Below are positions 1 to 9,276 of a stretch of DNA of 64,000 nucleotides, piece by piece. The DNA comes from an uncultured Oscillospiraceae bacterium (GTDB taxonomy: Bacteria > Bacillota > Clostridia > Oscillospirales > Ruminococcaceae), in NCBI GenBank assembly GCA_900539695.1, contig UQDG01000001.1, positions 1 through 64,000 of the forward strand, given 5' to 3'. Every line of letters starts with the position of its first letter. The first letter of the stretch is position 1. The notes beneath the pieces are model-generated. The model did no database searches. It was given only the letters and a program-made list of their open reading frames with translations, and had not been told where the DNA came from. A program made the translations under genes and the position numbers.

Positions 1-870
<870 letters not shown>

Positions 871-948
871 CCATCTTTATGAGATACTCTATTTGCTAAA
901 GCAGTTCGATATTCAGTTTTGAGGGTACATCCTCAGAAAAAAGAGACG

Positions 949-1064
<116 letters not shown>

Positions 1065-1078
1065 TTCTCTTTTAATAT

Positions 1079-1150
1079 GGCCCGTTGGTCAAGCGGTTAA
1101 GACAGCGGCCTCTCACGCCGTTAACGTGGGTTCGATTCCCGCACGGGTCA
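1079..1150 (+). tRNA. tRNA-Glu (anticodon CTC)
   Basis: A 72-nt cloverleaf. The acceptor GGCCCGT pairs with ACGGGTC and is followed by discriminator A. The anticodon stem GCGGC/GCCGT carries loop CTCTCAC, giving CTC at positions 34-36, and the T arm contains GGTTCGATTCC. No CCA is encoded. It lies 14 nt after 5S, so it is probably co-transcribed with the rRNA operon. The CTC (not TTC) isoacceptor reads GAG. Confidence 0.95.
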
Positions 1151-1157
1151 CTTGCTG

Positions 1158-1206
1158 AAAGCACCAAAATCTGACGATTATTCGTTTGGTTTTGGTGCTT
1201 TTCTAT
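1158..1206 (+). terminator. Rho-independent terminator of the rRNA-tRNA operon
   Basis: AAAGCACCAAAA (1158-1169) pairs with TTTTGGTGCTTT (ends 1202) around an A/T-rich loop, eight bases after the tRNA. Confidence 0.8.
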
Positions 1207-1283
1207 TTGTCTGCATTGCGCATACCACACTTTTACCAAACTCGCGTAATTCTGTCGAGAGAGAAGCTCCAATTGAAAAAAGA

Positions 1284-1320
1284 AATCTCCCCCTGCCCGG
1301 ATGATGGGCAAGGGGAGATT
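1284..1320. terminator. Hairpin, terminator-like on the minus strand
   Basis: AATCTCCCC and GGGGAGATT flank an inner CTGCCC/GGGCA stem. The minus strand continues into a T-rich run (complement of 1274-1283), so it resembles a terminator for minus-strand transcription, but no convincing minus-strand gene lies beside it. The rest of 1207-1471 shows no gene I can support. Confidence 0.5.
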
Positions 1321-1471
1321 GTGCGTTATGGGATTGTATGGAGTAGGAGAAAGTCACGCACCAGACGCATTTGCCGCCGTACTTAATCCAACAACTGACA
1401 CCCATTTGGGCGCGAGAAAGATTCATAAGGATTTCACTATAAATACAATATCATTATTGAAAGTGTAAGAC

Positions 1472-1500
1472 TTGCTTATTTCGACAAAATTCGTTACAAT
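1472..1500 (+). promoter_or_regulatory. Sigma-A-type promoter of the sensor gene
   Basis: TTGCTT (1472-1477), 17-nt spacer, TACAAT (1495-1500). Transcription would start near 1507, upstream of the ribosome site at 1524-1530. Confidence 0.65.
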
Positions 1501-1535
1501 AAAATAAACTGTTTTTGTGGATCAGAGGTGACGTT

Positions 1536-4500
1536 TTGAAAAAGGCAGGTAAGAAAAATGCCTATATTCCGCGGGTGCTGATGATGGTGCTGACCACCGT
1601 TTTAATCGGCGTGATCGTGGCGATCATGCAGGTGGTGGGGCAGATCCAGGGCACGGCGCGGGTGGTCAACTATGCGGGCCTGGTTCGCGGCGAGACACAG
1701 CGCATCATCAAGCTGGAAAACGCCAGCCTGCCGCAGGACGGCATGATCGATGATGTGACCTCGTTTATCGCAGGTCTGCGCTTTGGCAGTAAGGAGCTGC
1801 AGCTGGTGCGGCTGAACGACGTTAACTTCCAAAACAAAATGGCCGAGCTTTCCGATGAGTTTGAAACGCTGAAAAAGGAGATCCAGCTCGTGCGCACGGT
1901 CGGCTGCTACCGAACCGATATTATCCAGCAGAGCGAGGACTTCTTTGCCATCTGCGATGAGGCAACCGGCCTGGCGGCGGCCTACTCCCAGCGCCGTGCC
2001 ACAATTTTGAGTTACCTAGAAAATGTAGCCGCAGCGGACATTGTTGCCCTGGTGGCGCTGATTGCCCTGGAGCTTTTCCACGCGCTACAGTTTGCAGCCC
2101 AGAACCGTGTGCTGCAAACCAAGGTTTACAAAGATGAAGCTACCGGCCTGCCCAACAAAAACAAATGCGAGGAACTGCTGAACCGGAAGGAATCGATCCC
2201 AGCAGAGGAGCAGGTCGCCGTTTGCGTGTTTGACCTAAATAACCTGCGCACTATCAACAATACAATGGGCCACGAAAAGGGTGACGAGTATATCCGCAAT
2301 TTTGCCCAGGAATTGCGCACCGCTGCGCCTGAGGACCAGTTTGTGGGCCGCGATGGCGGCGATGAATTCCTGATGATTCTGCGCGGGATGGACCATGCCG
2401 CCGTGCGCCATTGCCTGCAGCAAATTCGTCATCATATTCTGGACTACTCAGCCCACCACCCCGAAATGCCGATAAGCTACGCGGTCGGCTACGGTCTTTC
2501 CACCGACCTGGAAGGGCCCACCATGCGGGAACTGTTCCGCGAGGCCGACAAAAACATGTACATCGACAAAAACCGCGCCAAGATGGAGGAGGCCGATGTA
2601 CAGCACCGCACCAATCTGGCCATGCTCAACTTTGTCAAAAAGCAGGGCTACCATTTCTCGTCGTGCATGTACTGCGACGCCCAGCAGGACCGCTACCGTG
2701 CCCTGCGCGCCGGGGCAGAGACTTTTCTGGCGGCGGATGGAAACTACACCGGCGCTGCCGAGCAGATCGCCTGGCAGCTGTGCGAGGCAAGCCAGCGGCA
2801 TGCCCTGCGCGACGCGCTGCAGCTGGCCAACTTGCAGCAGGTGTTAAAACCGGACGCGCCGCTGGTACTGGAGTTCCAGCGCAAAGACGAAGATACCATC
2901 CACCGCGGCCGTCTGACCGCGCTGTATGGCGATGCGGTCGACGGCAAGCTGCATCACTTTGTCTTGGGCATAGAATATTTCCGTGACAGCGACGAAAAAA
3001 TCGTCAACGAGCGCAAGCCCCTGACCCAATACTACGAGCAGGTCAAGCAATCCATCCTAGAAAGCGGCGACTACGTGGACGCCTTGATGCAGATGGCCGA
3101 GGCCGTCTACACCGTGGACCTGACCCACGACAGCGTGGAGAACATCTTCTGCCGTGAGGACGCGCGGGAGCGCATCAACGCTAAGGTGGAGGTGCCATGC
3201 TCCTACGACGAATACTGCCGCATCCGCAGCGATCTGGTCAGCCCGGACACACGGGAGAACTTCCGCATTATGGACTCCTCAGCCAAGATGCTGGAACGCT
3301 ACCGCAACGGCGAACGGCAGGTGACCGTCGAATACCAGGAGACTACCGCTGACGGCGGGCATATTTGGCTGCAGAAAACGATGCTGATGTCCGAGGACAC
3401 CGTCTACGACCGCCAACTGGGCCACGAACGGACGATCCTCTACGGCATCACACTGCTGAAAGACACCTCGGCCTTCCACGAAAAAGACGAGCAGGAGAAC
3501 CGCCGCCTGGAGGCCGCCTATCAGGCGGCTGACTTCGAGAGCAAGGCCAAGACCGAATTCCTGAACCGCATGAGCCATGATGTGCGCACGCCTATCAACG
3601 GCATTATGGGCATGCTGGACATCATCCGCAGCCACCGGGACGATGAAGCCCGTGTGGACGATTGCCTGCAAAAAATCCAGCTTTCCGCCAGCCACTTACA
3701 AGCGCTGGTCAACGACGTGCTGGACATGAGCAAGCTGAAATCCAAGGAGACTACGCTGGAAAAGGTGCCCTTTGAGCTGACCGCGCTGCTGAAAGAGGCT
3801 GCGGACCTTGTGGACGCCCAGGTGATCGAGACCGGCATCACCCACACCCGCCATAAACCGGAGTGCAGTCACACCCATCTGATCGGCTGCCCCGTGCAGC
3901 TGCGGCAGATCATGGTGAACCTGCTCAGCAATGCCATCAAGTACAACCGCCCCAACGGCCGCATAGACACCTATACCAAAGAACTTTCCTATGAGAACGG
4001 CACCGTCTGGTACGAGTTTACCATCACCGATACCGGCGTGGGCATGAGCGAGGCGTTTGTAAAGAACGAATTGTTCCGCCCCTTTACGCAAGAAAAATCC
4101 GATGCCCGCACCCAGTACAAGGGCACCGGCCTGGGGATGTCTATCGTCAAGGAGCTGCTGAACAAACTGGGCGGTTCCATCCAGGTAAGCAGCACCCTGG
4201 GGCAGGGCACGACCTTTGCGTTCCGCCTGCCCTTTGCGGTGGACACACAGGATAAAGAAACGCAGGCGTTTATCAGTACGGACAAATCCTGCAAGCTGGC
4301 CGGTGTGCAGGTGCTTCTGGTCGAGGACAATGAGATCAATATGGAAATCGCTGAATTCTATCTGACCGAGCGCGGTGCGGCCGTGGCCAAAGCCTGGAAC
4401 GGCCGGGAAGCTGTAGAAAAAGTCAAAGCCGAACCCCGGCGCTTTGACGTTGTGCTGATGGATGTGATGATGCCGGTGCTGGACGGCCTGGCAGCTACGC

Positions 4501-4715
4501 GGGAGATCCGCGCCCTGCCGTACCCGGCAGCTGGGGTGCCCATCCTGGCCATGACGGCCCAGGATACCAGGGAGGCTGCTCAGGAGTGCAAAGACGCTGG
4601 TATGAACGACTACCTGGCCAAGCCTGTGGACCCGAACCGCATGGCGGAGAAGATACTGCACTGGACCCGTCAGCAGGCAGAAACTTCCAGCCCGGCACAA
4701 CCTGCCGCTACTTGA
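1536..4715 (+). CDS. Membrane hybrid sensor: GGDEF + histidine kinase + receiver
   Basis: About 1059 residues from TTG 1536, chosen because AGAGGTG (1524-1530) sits five bases upstream; an in-frame TTG at 1515 lacks such a site. Two membrane segments (about 13-34 and 166-184) enclose a short outer sensor region. A GGDEF domain follows with an intact GGDEF signature (274-278), suggesting diguanylate cyclase activity. A long PAS-like middle section leads to a HisKA phosphoacceptor (H681 in MSHDVRTP), an HATPase with N box NLLSNAIKYN and G boxes DTGVGM and GTGLGMSIVKEL, then a receiver domain with D976 and K1029. It would autophosphorylate on His and pass phosphate to its own Asp. No separate output regulator is adjacent. 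Domain calls are firm; signal and output are unknown. Confidence 0.93.
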   Translation: MKKAGKKNAYIPRVLMMVLTTVLIGVIVAIMQVVGQIQGTARVVNYAGLVRGETQRIIKLENASLPQDGMIDDVTSFIAGLRFGSKELQLVRLNDVNFQNKMAELSDEFETLKKEIQLVRTVGCYRTDIIQQSEDFFAICDEATGLAAAYSQRRATILSYLENVAAADIVALVALIALELFHALQFAAQNRVLQTKVYKDEATGLPNKNKCEELLNRKESIPAEEQVAVCVFDLNNLRTINNTMGHEKGDEYIRNFAQELRTAAPEDQFVGRDGGDEFLMILRGMDHAAVRHCLQQIRHHILDYSAHHPEMPISYAVGYGLSTDLEGPTMRELFREADKNMYIDKNRAKMEEADVQHRTNLAMLNFVKKQGYHFSSCMYCDAQQDRYRALRAGAETFLAADGNYTGAAEQIAWQLCEASQRHALRDALQLANLQQVLKPDAPLVLEFQRKDEDTIHRGRLTALYGDAVDGKLHHFVLGIEYFRDSDEKIVNERKPLTQYYEQVKQSILESGDYVDALMQMAEAVYTVDLTHDSVENIFCREDARERINAKVEVPCSYDEYCRIRSDLVSPDTRENFRIMDSSAKMLERYRNGERQVTVEYQETTADGGHIWLQKTMLMSEDTVYDRQLGHERTILYGITLLKDTSAFHEKDEQENRRLEAAYQAADFESKAKTEFLNRMSHDVRTPINGIMGMLDIIRSHRDDEARVDDCLQKIQLSASHLQALVNDVLDMSKLKSKETTLEKVPFELTALLKEAADLVDAQVIETGITHTRHKPECSHTHLIGCPVQLRQIMVNLLSNAIKYNRPNGRIDTYTKELSYENGTVWYEFTITDTGVGMSEAFVKNELFRPFTQEKSDARTQYKGTGLGMSIVKELLNKLGGSIQVSSTLGQGTTFAFRLPFAVDTQDKETQAFISTDKSCKLAGVQVLLVEDNEINMEIAEFYLTERGAAVAKAWNGREAVEKVKAEPRRFDVVLMDVMMPVLDGLAATREIRALPYPAAGVPILAMTAQDTREAAQECKDAGMNDYLAKPVDPNRMAEKILHWTRQQAETSSPAQPAAT

Positions 4716-4746
4716 CAAAAACGCATGGTTATGTTACACTAACCAT
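4712..4746 (+). promoter_or_regulatory. Promoter with overlapping palindromic operator, ECF operon
   Basis: A near-consensus promoter: TTGACA (4712-4717), 17-nt spacer, TACACT (4735-4740). A perfect inverted repeat, ATGGTTA (4725-4731) and TAACCAT (4740-4746), brackets the -10 element. This is the geometry of a repressor operator. The regulator is not identified. Confidence 0.75.
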
Positions 4747-4752
4747 ACTTCA

Positions 4753-4827
4753 CAGCTAACCAGATTCCCTACACCTTGCGTGCGGGGAATTTTTATGTGC
4801 CAAAGGTTAGCTGATACTAACTTTTTA
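4753..4827 (+). other. Folded 5' leader of the ECF operon, possible attenuator
   Basis: CAGCTAACC (4753-4761) pairs perfectly with GGTTAGCTG (4805-4813). Inside lies a second hairpin, ATTCCC (4764-4769) with GGGAAT (4785-4790), plus an inner CAC/GTG, followed by a T run. A weak alternative hairpin GTTAG/CTAAC (4806-4821) is followed by TTTTT. The pairings are mutually exclusive, as in a riboswitch or attenuator, but no known riboswitch class is recognisable. Confidence 0.45.
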
Positions 4828-4841
4828 TAGAGAGGGTACTT

Positions 4842-5441
4842 ATGCAATCCAACAACAAACTTACCATCCCGGATCTGATCTCCATCGGCGTGTTTACGGC
4901 TATCTACTTTGTGCTGGTCACCATCGCCACCTTTGCCAGCACGTTGCTGCTGCCTGGTGTGTCCAACATCTTTTTGCCTGCCATCGCGGCGCTGATCTCT
5001 GGCAGCGTCTACATGCTGCTGGCGGCCAAACTGCAAAAGTTCGGCGGCATCACCATCATGGGTCTGGTCATGGGGCTGTTTTTCTTCGTCTCCGGCCACT
5101 TTGTGTTGTCCTTTGCTGCCAACATCCTGTTCGGCGTCCTGGCCGATTGGGTGGCCTCGCTGGGCAAGTATTATGACCGCAAGCTGCTGTTCGTCAGCTA
5201 CATCCTGTTCTCCTTCGGCCTTACCGGTCCCATTCTGCCGCTGTGGTTCATGAAGGATGCCTACGTGGTCGCCCTGCAGGCCCGCGGCAAGGACGCCGCC
5301 TATATCGACGCCCTGTTTGCGCCCATCAACACGGGAACTTTCATCGTCTGCCTTGTGTCTATTCTGGTGTGCGCGGTCATTGGCGGGCTGTTTGGTCAAA
5401 AGATGATCAAAAAGCACTTCGCCAAAGCAGGTATCGTCTGA
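4842..5441 (+). CDS. ECF transporter S component (MptD/Trep_Strep-type)
   Basis: A 199-residue hydrophobic protein with about six membrane segments and short basic termini, matching the size and pattern of energy-coupling-factor substrate-binding subunits of the Trep_Strep family. It would bind the small-molecule substrate and pass it to the EcfT/EcfA module encoded next. The start follows AGAGAGGG by seven bases. Its stop overlaps the start of the EcfT gene by one base. The substrate is not known for this family; the last gene of the operon hints at a metal ion, but that is inference only. Confidence 0.8.
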   Translation: MQSNNKLTIPDLISIGVFTAIYFVLVTIATFASTLLLPGVSNIFLPAIAALISGSVYMLLAAKLQKFGGITIMGLVMGLFFFVSGHFVLSFAANILFGVLADWVASLGKYYDRKLLFVSYILFSFGLTGPILPLWFMKDAYVVALQARGKDAAYIDALFAPINTGTFIVCLVSILVCAVIGGLFGQKMIKKHFAKAGIV

Positions 5442-6136
5442 TGCGGTTCCGCATGGACCCGCGTGCCAAGCTGTATTTGCTACTGCTGGCGAACCTGATG
5501 CTCTTTTTCCACGTCAGCCTGGCGGCGGAGGCTATCATGGCGGCGCTGTTTCTGCTGTTGTTTTTCCTCTCCGGGTGCTATGCGGCTGGGCTGCGGCTGA
5601 CTGCCATCTACGGTGTGCTGCTGGCGCTGGACCTATGGGCCGTGCCCCGGGCCGAGAACAGCCCGTTTCTCAATGTGGTGGCCCTCTTCTCGGTAGGCAT
5701 CCGCATGATGCTGCCCTGCATCATCACCGGTGCGTATGCGTTTTCCACTACCACGGCGGGGGAACTGGTCTGCGCGCTGCGCAGCATGCACGTGCCGGAA
5801 AGCGTCATCATCCCTTGTGCGGTGGTTATCCGCTTTTTCCCCACGGTGGGCGAGGACTACCGCCAGATCCGTGCGGCTATGGCGCTGCGCGGCATCGCTG
5901 AGGGCAAAGCGGCGCTGCTGCTCCACCCGGCACAATCGCTGGAGTACATCCTGATGCCGCTGCTGATGAACGGTAACAACGTGGCGCAGGACCTCTCGGT
6001 CGCGGCGCTGACGAAGGGAATCGGCCTGCCGGGGCGGCACACCAGCATGATCGAACTGTGCCCCAAGGCGGCGGACATTCTCTACTCGCTGCTCTGCACG
6101 CTGCCGATGCTGCTCTTCTGGGGAGGTGTGCTGTGA
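5441..6136 (+). CDS. ecfT: ECF transporter transmembrane component EcfT
   Basis: 231 residues from ATG 5441, which overlaps the preceding TGA by one base. About five membrane helices are followed by the two short coupling motifs typical of EcfT, AAMALRGI and AALTKGI, which dock onto the ATPases. It links the S component with the ATP-binding subunits in a membrane complex. Translational coupling with both neighbours is likely, since its own stop overlaps the next start by one base. A reading frame open further upstream (from 5243) is not used, because it would lie inside the S gene. Confidence 0.88.
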   Translation: MRFRMDPRAKLYLLLLANLMLFFHVSLAAEAIMAALFLLLFFLSGCYAAGLRLTAIYGVLLALDLWAVPRAENSPFLNVVALFSVGIRMMLPCIITGAYAFSTTTAGELVCALRSMHVPESVIIPCAVVIRFFPTVGEDYRQIRAAMALRGIAEGKAALLLHPAQSLEYILMPLLMNGNNVAQDLSVAALTKGIGLPGRHTSMIELCPKAADILYSLLCTLPMLLFWGGVL

Positions 6137-7584
6137 TGGCAGAAAATAATACCAACGCCCCGCTGATTGAGACCAGTGCCGTCGGCTTTACCTACCAGGG
6201 AAGCGAGACCCCGGCTCTGCAGGACGTGACCCTGTCCATCGGGGCAGGGGAGTGCGTGCTGCTGTGCGGCAAAAGCGGCTGCGGAAAAACCACCTTCACC
6301 CGTCTGCTCAACGGCTTGGCTCCAGCGTTTTTCCCCGGCCGGATGCTGGGCAGCTGCCGCGTAGGCGACCTGCTGGCAGGCACTGCCGCCATCGAGGAAT
6401 ACGTGCCGCTGGTGGGCAGCGTGTTCCAAAACCCCAAGACCCAATATTTTAATGTGGACACCACCGCCGAGCTGGCCTTCCCCTGCGAGAATGTGGGGAT
6501 GCCCTCGGCCGAGATCCGCAGCCGCGTGCAGGATTGCGCCCGGCGGTTCGCCCTGACTGGGCTGATGGACCGCAGTATCTTCCACCTGTCTGGCGGCGAG
6601 AAGCAGCGCATCGCCTTTGCCGCCGCCAGCATGCTGGGTCCGCGCCTGTTGGTGCTGGACGAACCCACCAGCAACCTGGACGCCGGAGCCATCGTACAGC
6701 TGCACGATATGATCGCCGCAATGAAAGAGGCGGGCGTCACCATCGTACTGGCAGAGCACCGCCTGGCCTGGATTACCGACCTGGCGGACCGTTATTTCTT
6801 CTTTGAGGAGGGCCGCCTGGCTGCCCAGTGGACGGCTGCTGCGTTTGCCGCCCTCACGGCGAAGGCCCTTACCGCCCGCGGTCTGCGTGCCCGGGAACTG
6901 GCAACCTGCCGCGCCCGCTTGAGGGAAAAGTCGGCGGCCTCCAATGGGCCAGCCCCGGCGCAGGCGGCCATTCAAAGCAAAGGGTTGACCTTGGGCTACA
7001 GCAAGCGCAGCCCCATCCGCACACTGCCTGACTTCTCGCTGGCCTATGGTGAGATCGTGGGCCTGATGGGCCACAACGGCATTGGCAAAAGTACGCTGGC
7101 ACGCACCCTTTGCGGGCTGCTCAAACCTCTGGGCGGGCAGATCCTCTGGGACGGCGCACTGGCCATGCCCCGCAGCTGCACCCGCCGCAGCTTTTTGGTT
7201 ATGCAGGATGTCAACTATCAGCTGTTCAGCGACAGCGTGCGGGAGGAAGTGCTGCTGGGCGCTGCCCAACCGGAACGCTGTGACGAGATATTGGCCGCCC
7301 TGGGCCTGACCACGCTGGCCGACCGCCACCCCATGAGCCTGAGCGGCGGGCAGAAGCAGCGCGTTGTGGTGGCCGCGGCCATGCTCTCCGGCAAGGATCT
7401 GATCGTGCTGGACGAGCCCACCAGCGGCCTGGACCATGCCCACATGCAGCAGGTCGGCCAGTTGTTGCAGCAGTTAAAACAGGCAGGCAAAATCGTGCTG
7501 GTCATCACCCACGATGAAGAACTGGCCGCCGATTGGTGCGACCGCGTGATCCAGTGGAACGACAAGGAGGAAAGAGGACGATGA
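6136..7584 (+). CDS. Fused double ABC ATPase of an ECF transporter (EcfA1-EcfA2 type)
   Basis: 482 residues containing two complete ABC domains in one chain. Domain 1 has Walker A GKSGCGKTTF (K51), signature LSGGEKQR and Walker B LLVLDEPTSNLD. Domain 2 has Walker A GHNGIGKST (K318), signature LSGGQKQR and Walker B LIVLDEPTSGLD. It replaces the usual pair of separate ATPases EcfA1 and EcfA2 and powers the dedicated (group I) ECF transporter of this operon. ATG 6136 overlaps the ecfT stop. Both sites look catalytically intact. Confidence 0.93.
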   Translation: MAENNTNAPLIETSAVGFTYQGSETPALQDVTLSIGAGECVLLCGKSGCGKTTFTRLLNGLAPAFFPGRMLGSCRVGDLLAGTAAIEEYVPLVGSVFQNPKTQYFNVDTTAELAFPCENVGMPSAEIRSRVQDCARRFALTGLMDRSIFHLSGGEKQRIAFAAASMLGPRLLVLDEPTSNLDAGAIVQLHDMIAAMKEAGVTIVLAEHRLAWITDLADRYFFFEEGRLAAQWTAAAFAALTAKALTARGLRARELATCRARLREKSAASNGPAPAQAAIQSKGLTLGYSKRSPIRTLPDFSLAYGEIVGLMGHNGIGKSTLARTLCGLLKPLGGQILWDGALAMPRSCTRRSFLVMQDVNYQLFSDSVREEVLLGAAQPERCDEILAALGLTTLADRHPMSLSGGQKQRVVVAAAMLSGKDLIVLDEPTSGLDHAHMQQVGQLLQQLKQAGKIVLVITHDEELAADWCDRVIQWNDKEERGR

Positions 7585-8189
7585 ACTACCAACAAAAAGA
7601 TTGGCTGGGCAGCTGGCAGAATTTTGAGAGCTATCTGGTCAGCACCGCCCCCGCCATGCAGGCATGTTGGACGCAGGCCGAAGAAGCCGCCAAAGCTCTG
7701 CCGATGTTTCAGGCGGGCGTAAAAACGTTCTGGCAGCGTGCGTGCGGCACGGCACTGGCAGGCCCCGTACTGGGCGGCTGGCAGATCGAAGCTGCCAACG
7801 CCCAGGACCTGCGCATCACCTGGCTGGATGCTGCCGGTCAGCCGCTGGACAGCGCCGTTTACCACTTTACCGGCGCACTGGAAAAAGGGCTGGAGGGAAA
7901 AGTCTGTGCCAAGTTTGAGACCGCCGGTGCCCTGCAGCACCCGCAGTTCCGCTGCCTGCTGGCCATGCCGCCGATGCCGGAGCGCACCGCCCGTGCCCAT
8001 GGCGGCTTGCTGAGCCACCTGCATTTCCAGTATGCAGCCGGCTGGACCGCCCTTGTTGGTACAGACGGCAAGCTCAGCCACCCCATGTGGCACCCCACCA
8101 TGTGCGATGGTGCAGGCACCCTGCTGGAGCAGTGCAACATTGTGCGAGCCATGCACCATCTGACGTGCTGGACCGAGCTGCCTGTGTGA
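7581..8189 (+). CDS. Histidine-rich protein of unknown function, possibly ZinT-like
   Basis: 202 residues without a signal peptide; ATG 7581 overlaps the ATPase stop by four bases, so it is translationally coupled to the ECF operon. The second half carries clustered histidines (H140, H146, H148, H167, H171, H192, H193), including SHLHF, and the first residues (WLGSWQNFESYL) resemble the opening strand of the ZinT/AdcA lipocalin-like domain that binds zinc. That resemblance is by eye and weak. If right, the operon could move or sense a transition metal. Otherwise it is a conserved partner of this transporter family. Confidence 0.55.
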   Translation: MNYQQKDWLGSWQNFESYLVSTAPAMQACWTQAEEAAKALPMFQAGVKTFWQRACGTALAGPVLGGWQIEAANAQDLRITWLDAAGQPLDSAVYHFTGALEKGLEGKVCAKFETAGALQHPQFRCLLAMPPMPERTARAHGGLLSHLHFQYAAGWTALVGTDGKLSHPMWHPTMCDGAGTLLEQCNIVRAMHHLTCWTELPV

Positions 8190-8238
8190 ATCCTGTCGAA
8201 TCGCTGAAAAGTCCCCCTTCTTTTTTGGCGTAAAAGTC

Positions 8239-8275
8239 AATTGTATGTGCTGCAGTCCTGTGCTATCATACAATT
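8239..8275 (+). promoter_or_regulatory. Promoter with 9-bp palindromic operator arms
   Basis: TTGTAT (8241-8246), 17-nt spacer, TATCAT (8264-8269). The perfect inverted repeat AATTGTATG (8239-8247) / CATACAATT (8267-8275) places one arm on each promoter element. TTGTAT-type half-sites are common for GntR-family repressors; three such regulators are encoded in this window, but which one acts here is unknown. Confidence 0.7.
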
Positions 8276-8319
8276 AAGAATGGTTTGTTTAATTGCAGCC
8301 AAGTGCAGGAGGAGTCAAT

Positions 8320-9210
8320 ATGAAAACAAAACAGGAACTGGCCGGTATCTACGTAGCCAGCATTACTGCGTATGACCAAGCGGGCAATGTGGACGTTGCC
8401 GCGCTGCAAAAACTGATGCAGCGCAACATCAACGAGGGCGCTGCAGGCTTCTTTGTGGGCGGCAGCAGCGGCGAGTGTTTTATGCTGACCGAATCCGAGC
8501 GCGTGCAGGTGTTTGAAGCTGCCGCAGCCTACGCCGGTAAAACTAATCTGATTGCCCACGTGGGCGCCATCGGCACCGCCGAGGCCGTCCGCTACGCCAA
8601 GGCCGCTATGGGCATGGGCTACGATGTGGTTGCCGCCACCGCCCCGTTCTACTACGGCTTCTCTCCCAAAGAGGTCTGCCGCTACTACTACGACATTGCT
8701 GAAGCTTCCGGAAGCCCGGTGCTGATCTACAACTTCCCCGGCAATACCCACCGCGAATTTGACGTTGCCAACCCGGATTACATCCAGCTGTTCAAGAGCG
8801 GTGCTATCCTGGGTGTCAAGCAGACCAACTACAACCTGTTCCAGATGGAGCGCATCCTCAACCTGAACCCAGACCTCATCGCCTTTGACGGTTACGATGA
8901 AACGATGGTTGCTGGCCAGGCCCTGGGCAGCAGCGGTTCCATCGGCAGCACCTTCAACATGATGCTGCCCCACTACAAGAAGATCTTCGACCTGTTCGAC
9001 GCAGGCAAACGGGAGGAAGCCCTCGCCCTGCAGCACAAAGCCAACAACTGCATGGAGGCTATGTGCCGTGTGGGCCTGATCCCCGCCATCAAGTACGAGC
9101 TGGCCCGTCAGGGTTACCCCGTCGGCGAGGCACGCCGTCCCTTCAGCCCCCTGACCGATGAGCAGAAAGCTTATGTGGACGGCGTGCTGGATGAGTACCT
9201 CGTTAAATAA
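8320..9210 (+). CDS. Class I aldolase of the DapA/NanA family, probably N-acetylneuraminate lyase
   Basis: 296 residues; ATG 8320 follows AGGAGGA. A TIM-barrel aldolase of the dihydrodipicolinate synthase/sialate lyase family: GGSSGECF substrate loop (47-54), catalytic Y137 in YNFPG, and Schiff-base K167 in GVKQTN. Spacing of Tyr and Lys matches NanA closely, and YhcH-type proteins, often linked to sialic acid use, are encoded nearby. Related lyases for other 2-keto acids (for example 2-keto-3-deoxy sugar acids) cannot be excluded. It is a single-gene unit with its own operator and terminator. Confidence 0.85.
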   Translation: MKTKQELAGIYVASITAYDQAGNVDVAALQKLMQRNINEGAAGFFVGGSSGECFMLTESERVQVFEAAAAYAGKTNLIAHVGAIGTAEAVRYAKAAMGMGYDVVAATAPFYYGFSPKEVCRYYYDIAEASGSPVLIYNFPGNTHREFDVANPDYIQLFKSGAILGVKQTNYNLFQMERILNLNPDLIAFDGYDETMVAGQALGSSGSIGSTFNMMLPHYKKIFDLFDAGKREEALALQHKANNCMEAMCRVGLIPAIKYELARQGYPVGEARRPFSPLTDEQKAYVDGVLDEYLVK

Positions 9211-9225
9211 CTCCAATACACAATA

Positions 9226-9264
9226 AAAAATCCGCTGGGCGTTGCAGCCCAGCGGATTTTTGTA
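9226..9264. terminator. Bidirectional terminator between convergent genes
   Basis: AAAAATCCGCTGGGC and GCCCAGCGGATTTTT form a 15-bp stem with loop GTTGCA. A and T runs on both sides make it work in both directions. Confidence 0.9.
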
Positions 9265-9276
9265 TATTACAGGAAA

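Noticed and set aside
1072-1311. Minus-strand frame ending in a GNRTHV peptide over the tRNA
   Set aside because: It is the translation of the tRNA-Glu complement, a frequent false gene.
4753-4827. preQ1, THF or fluoride riboswitch
   Set aside because: None of the conserved core sequences of these classes is readable in the leader.
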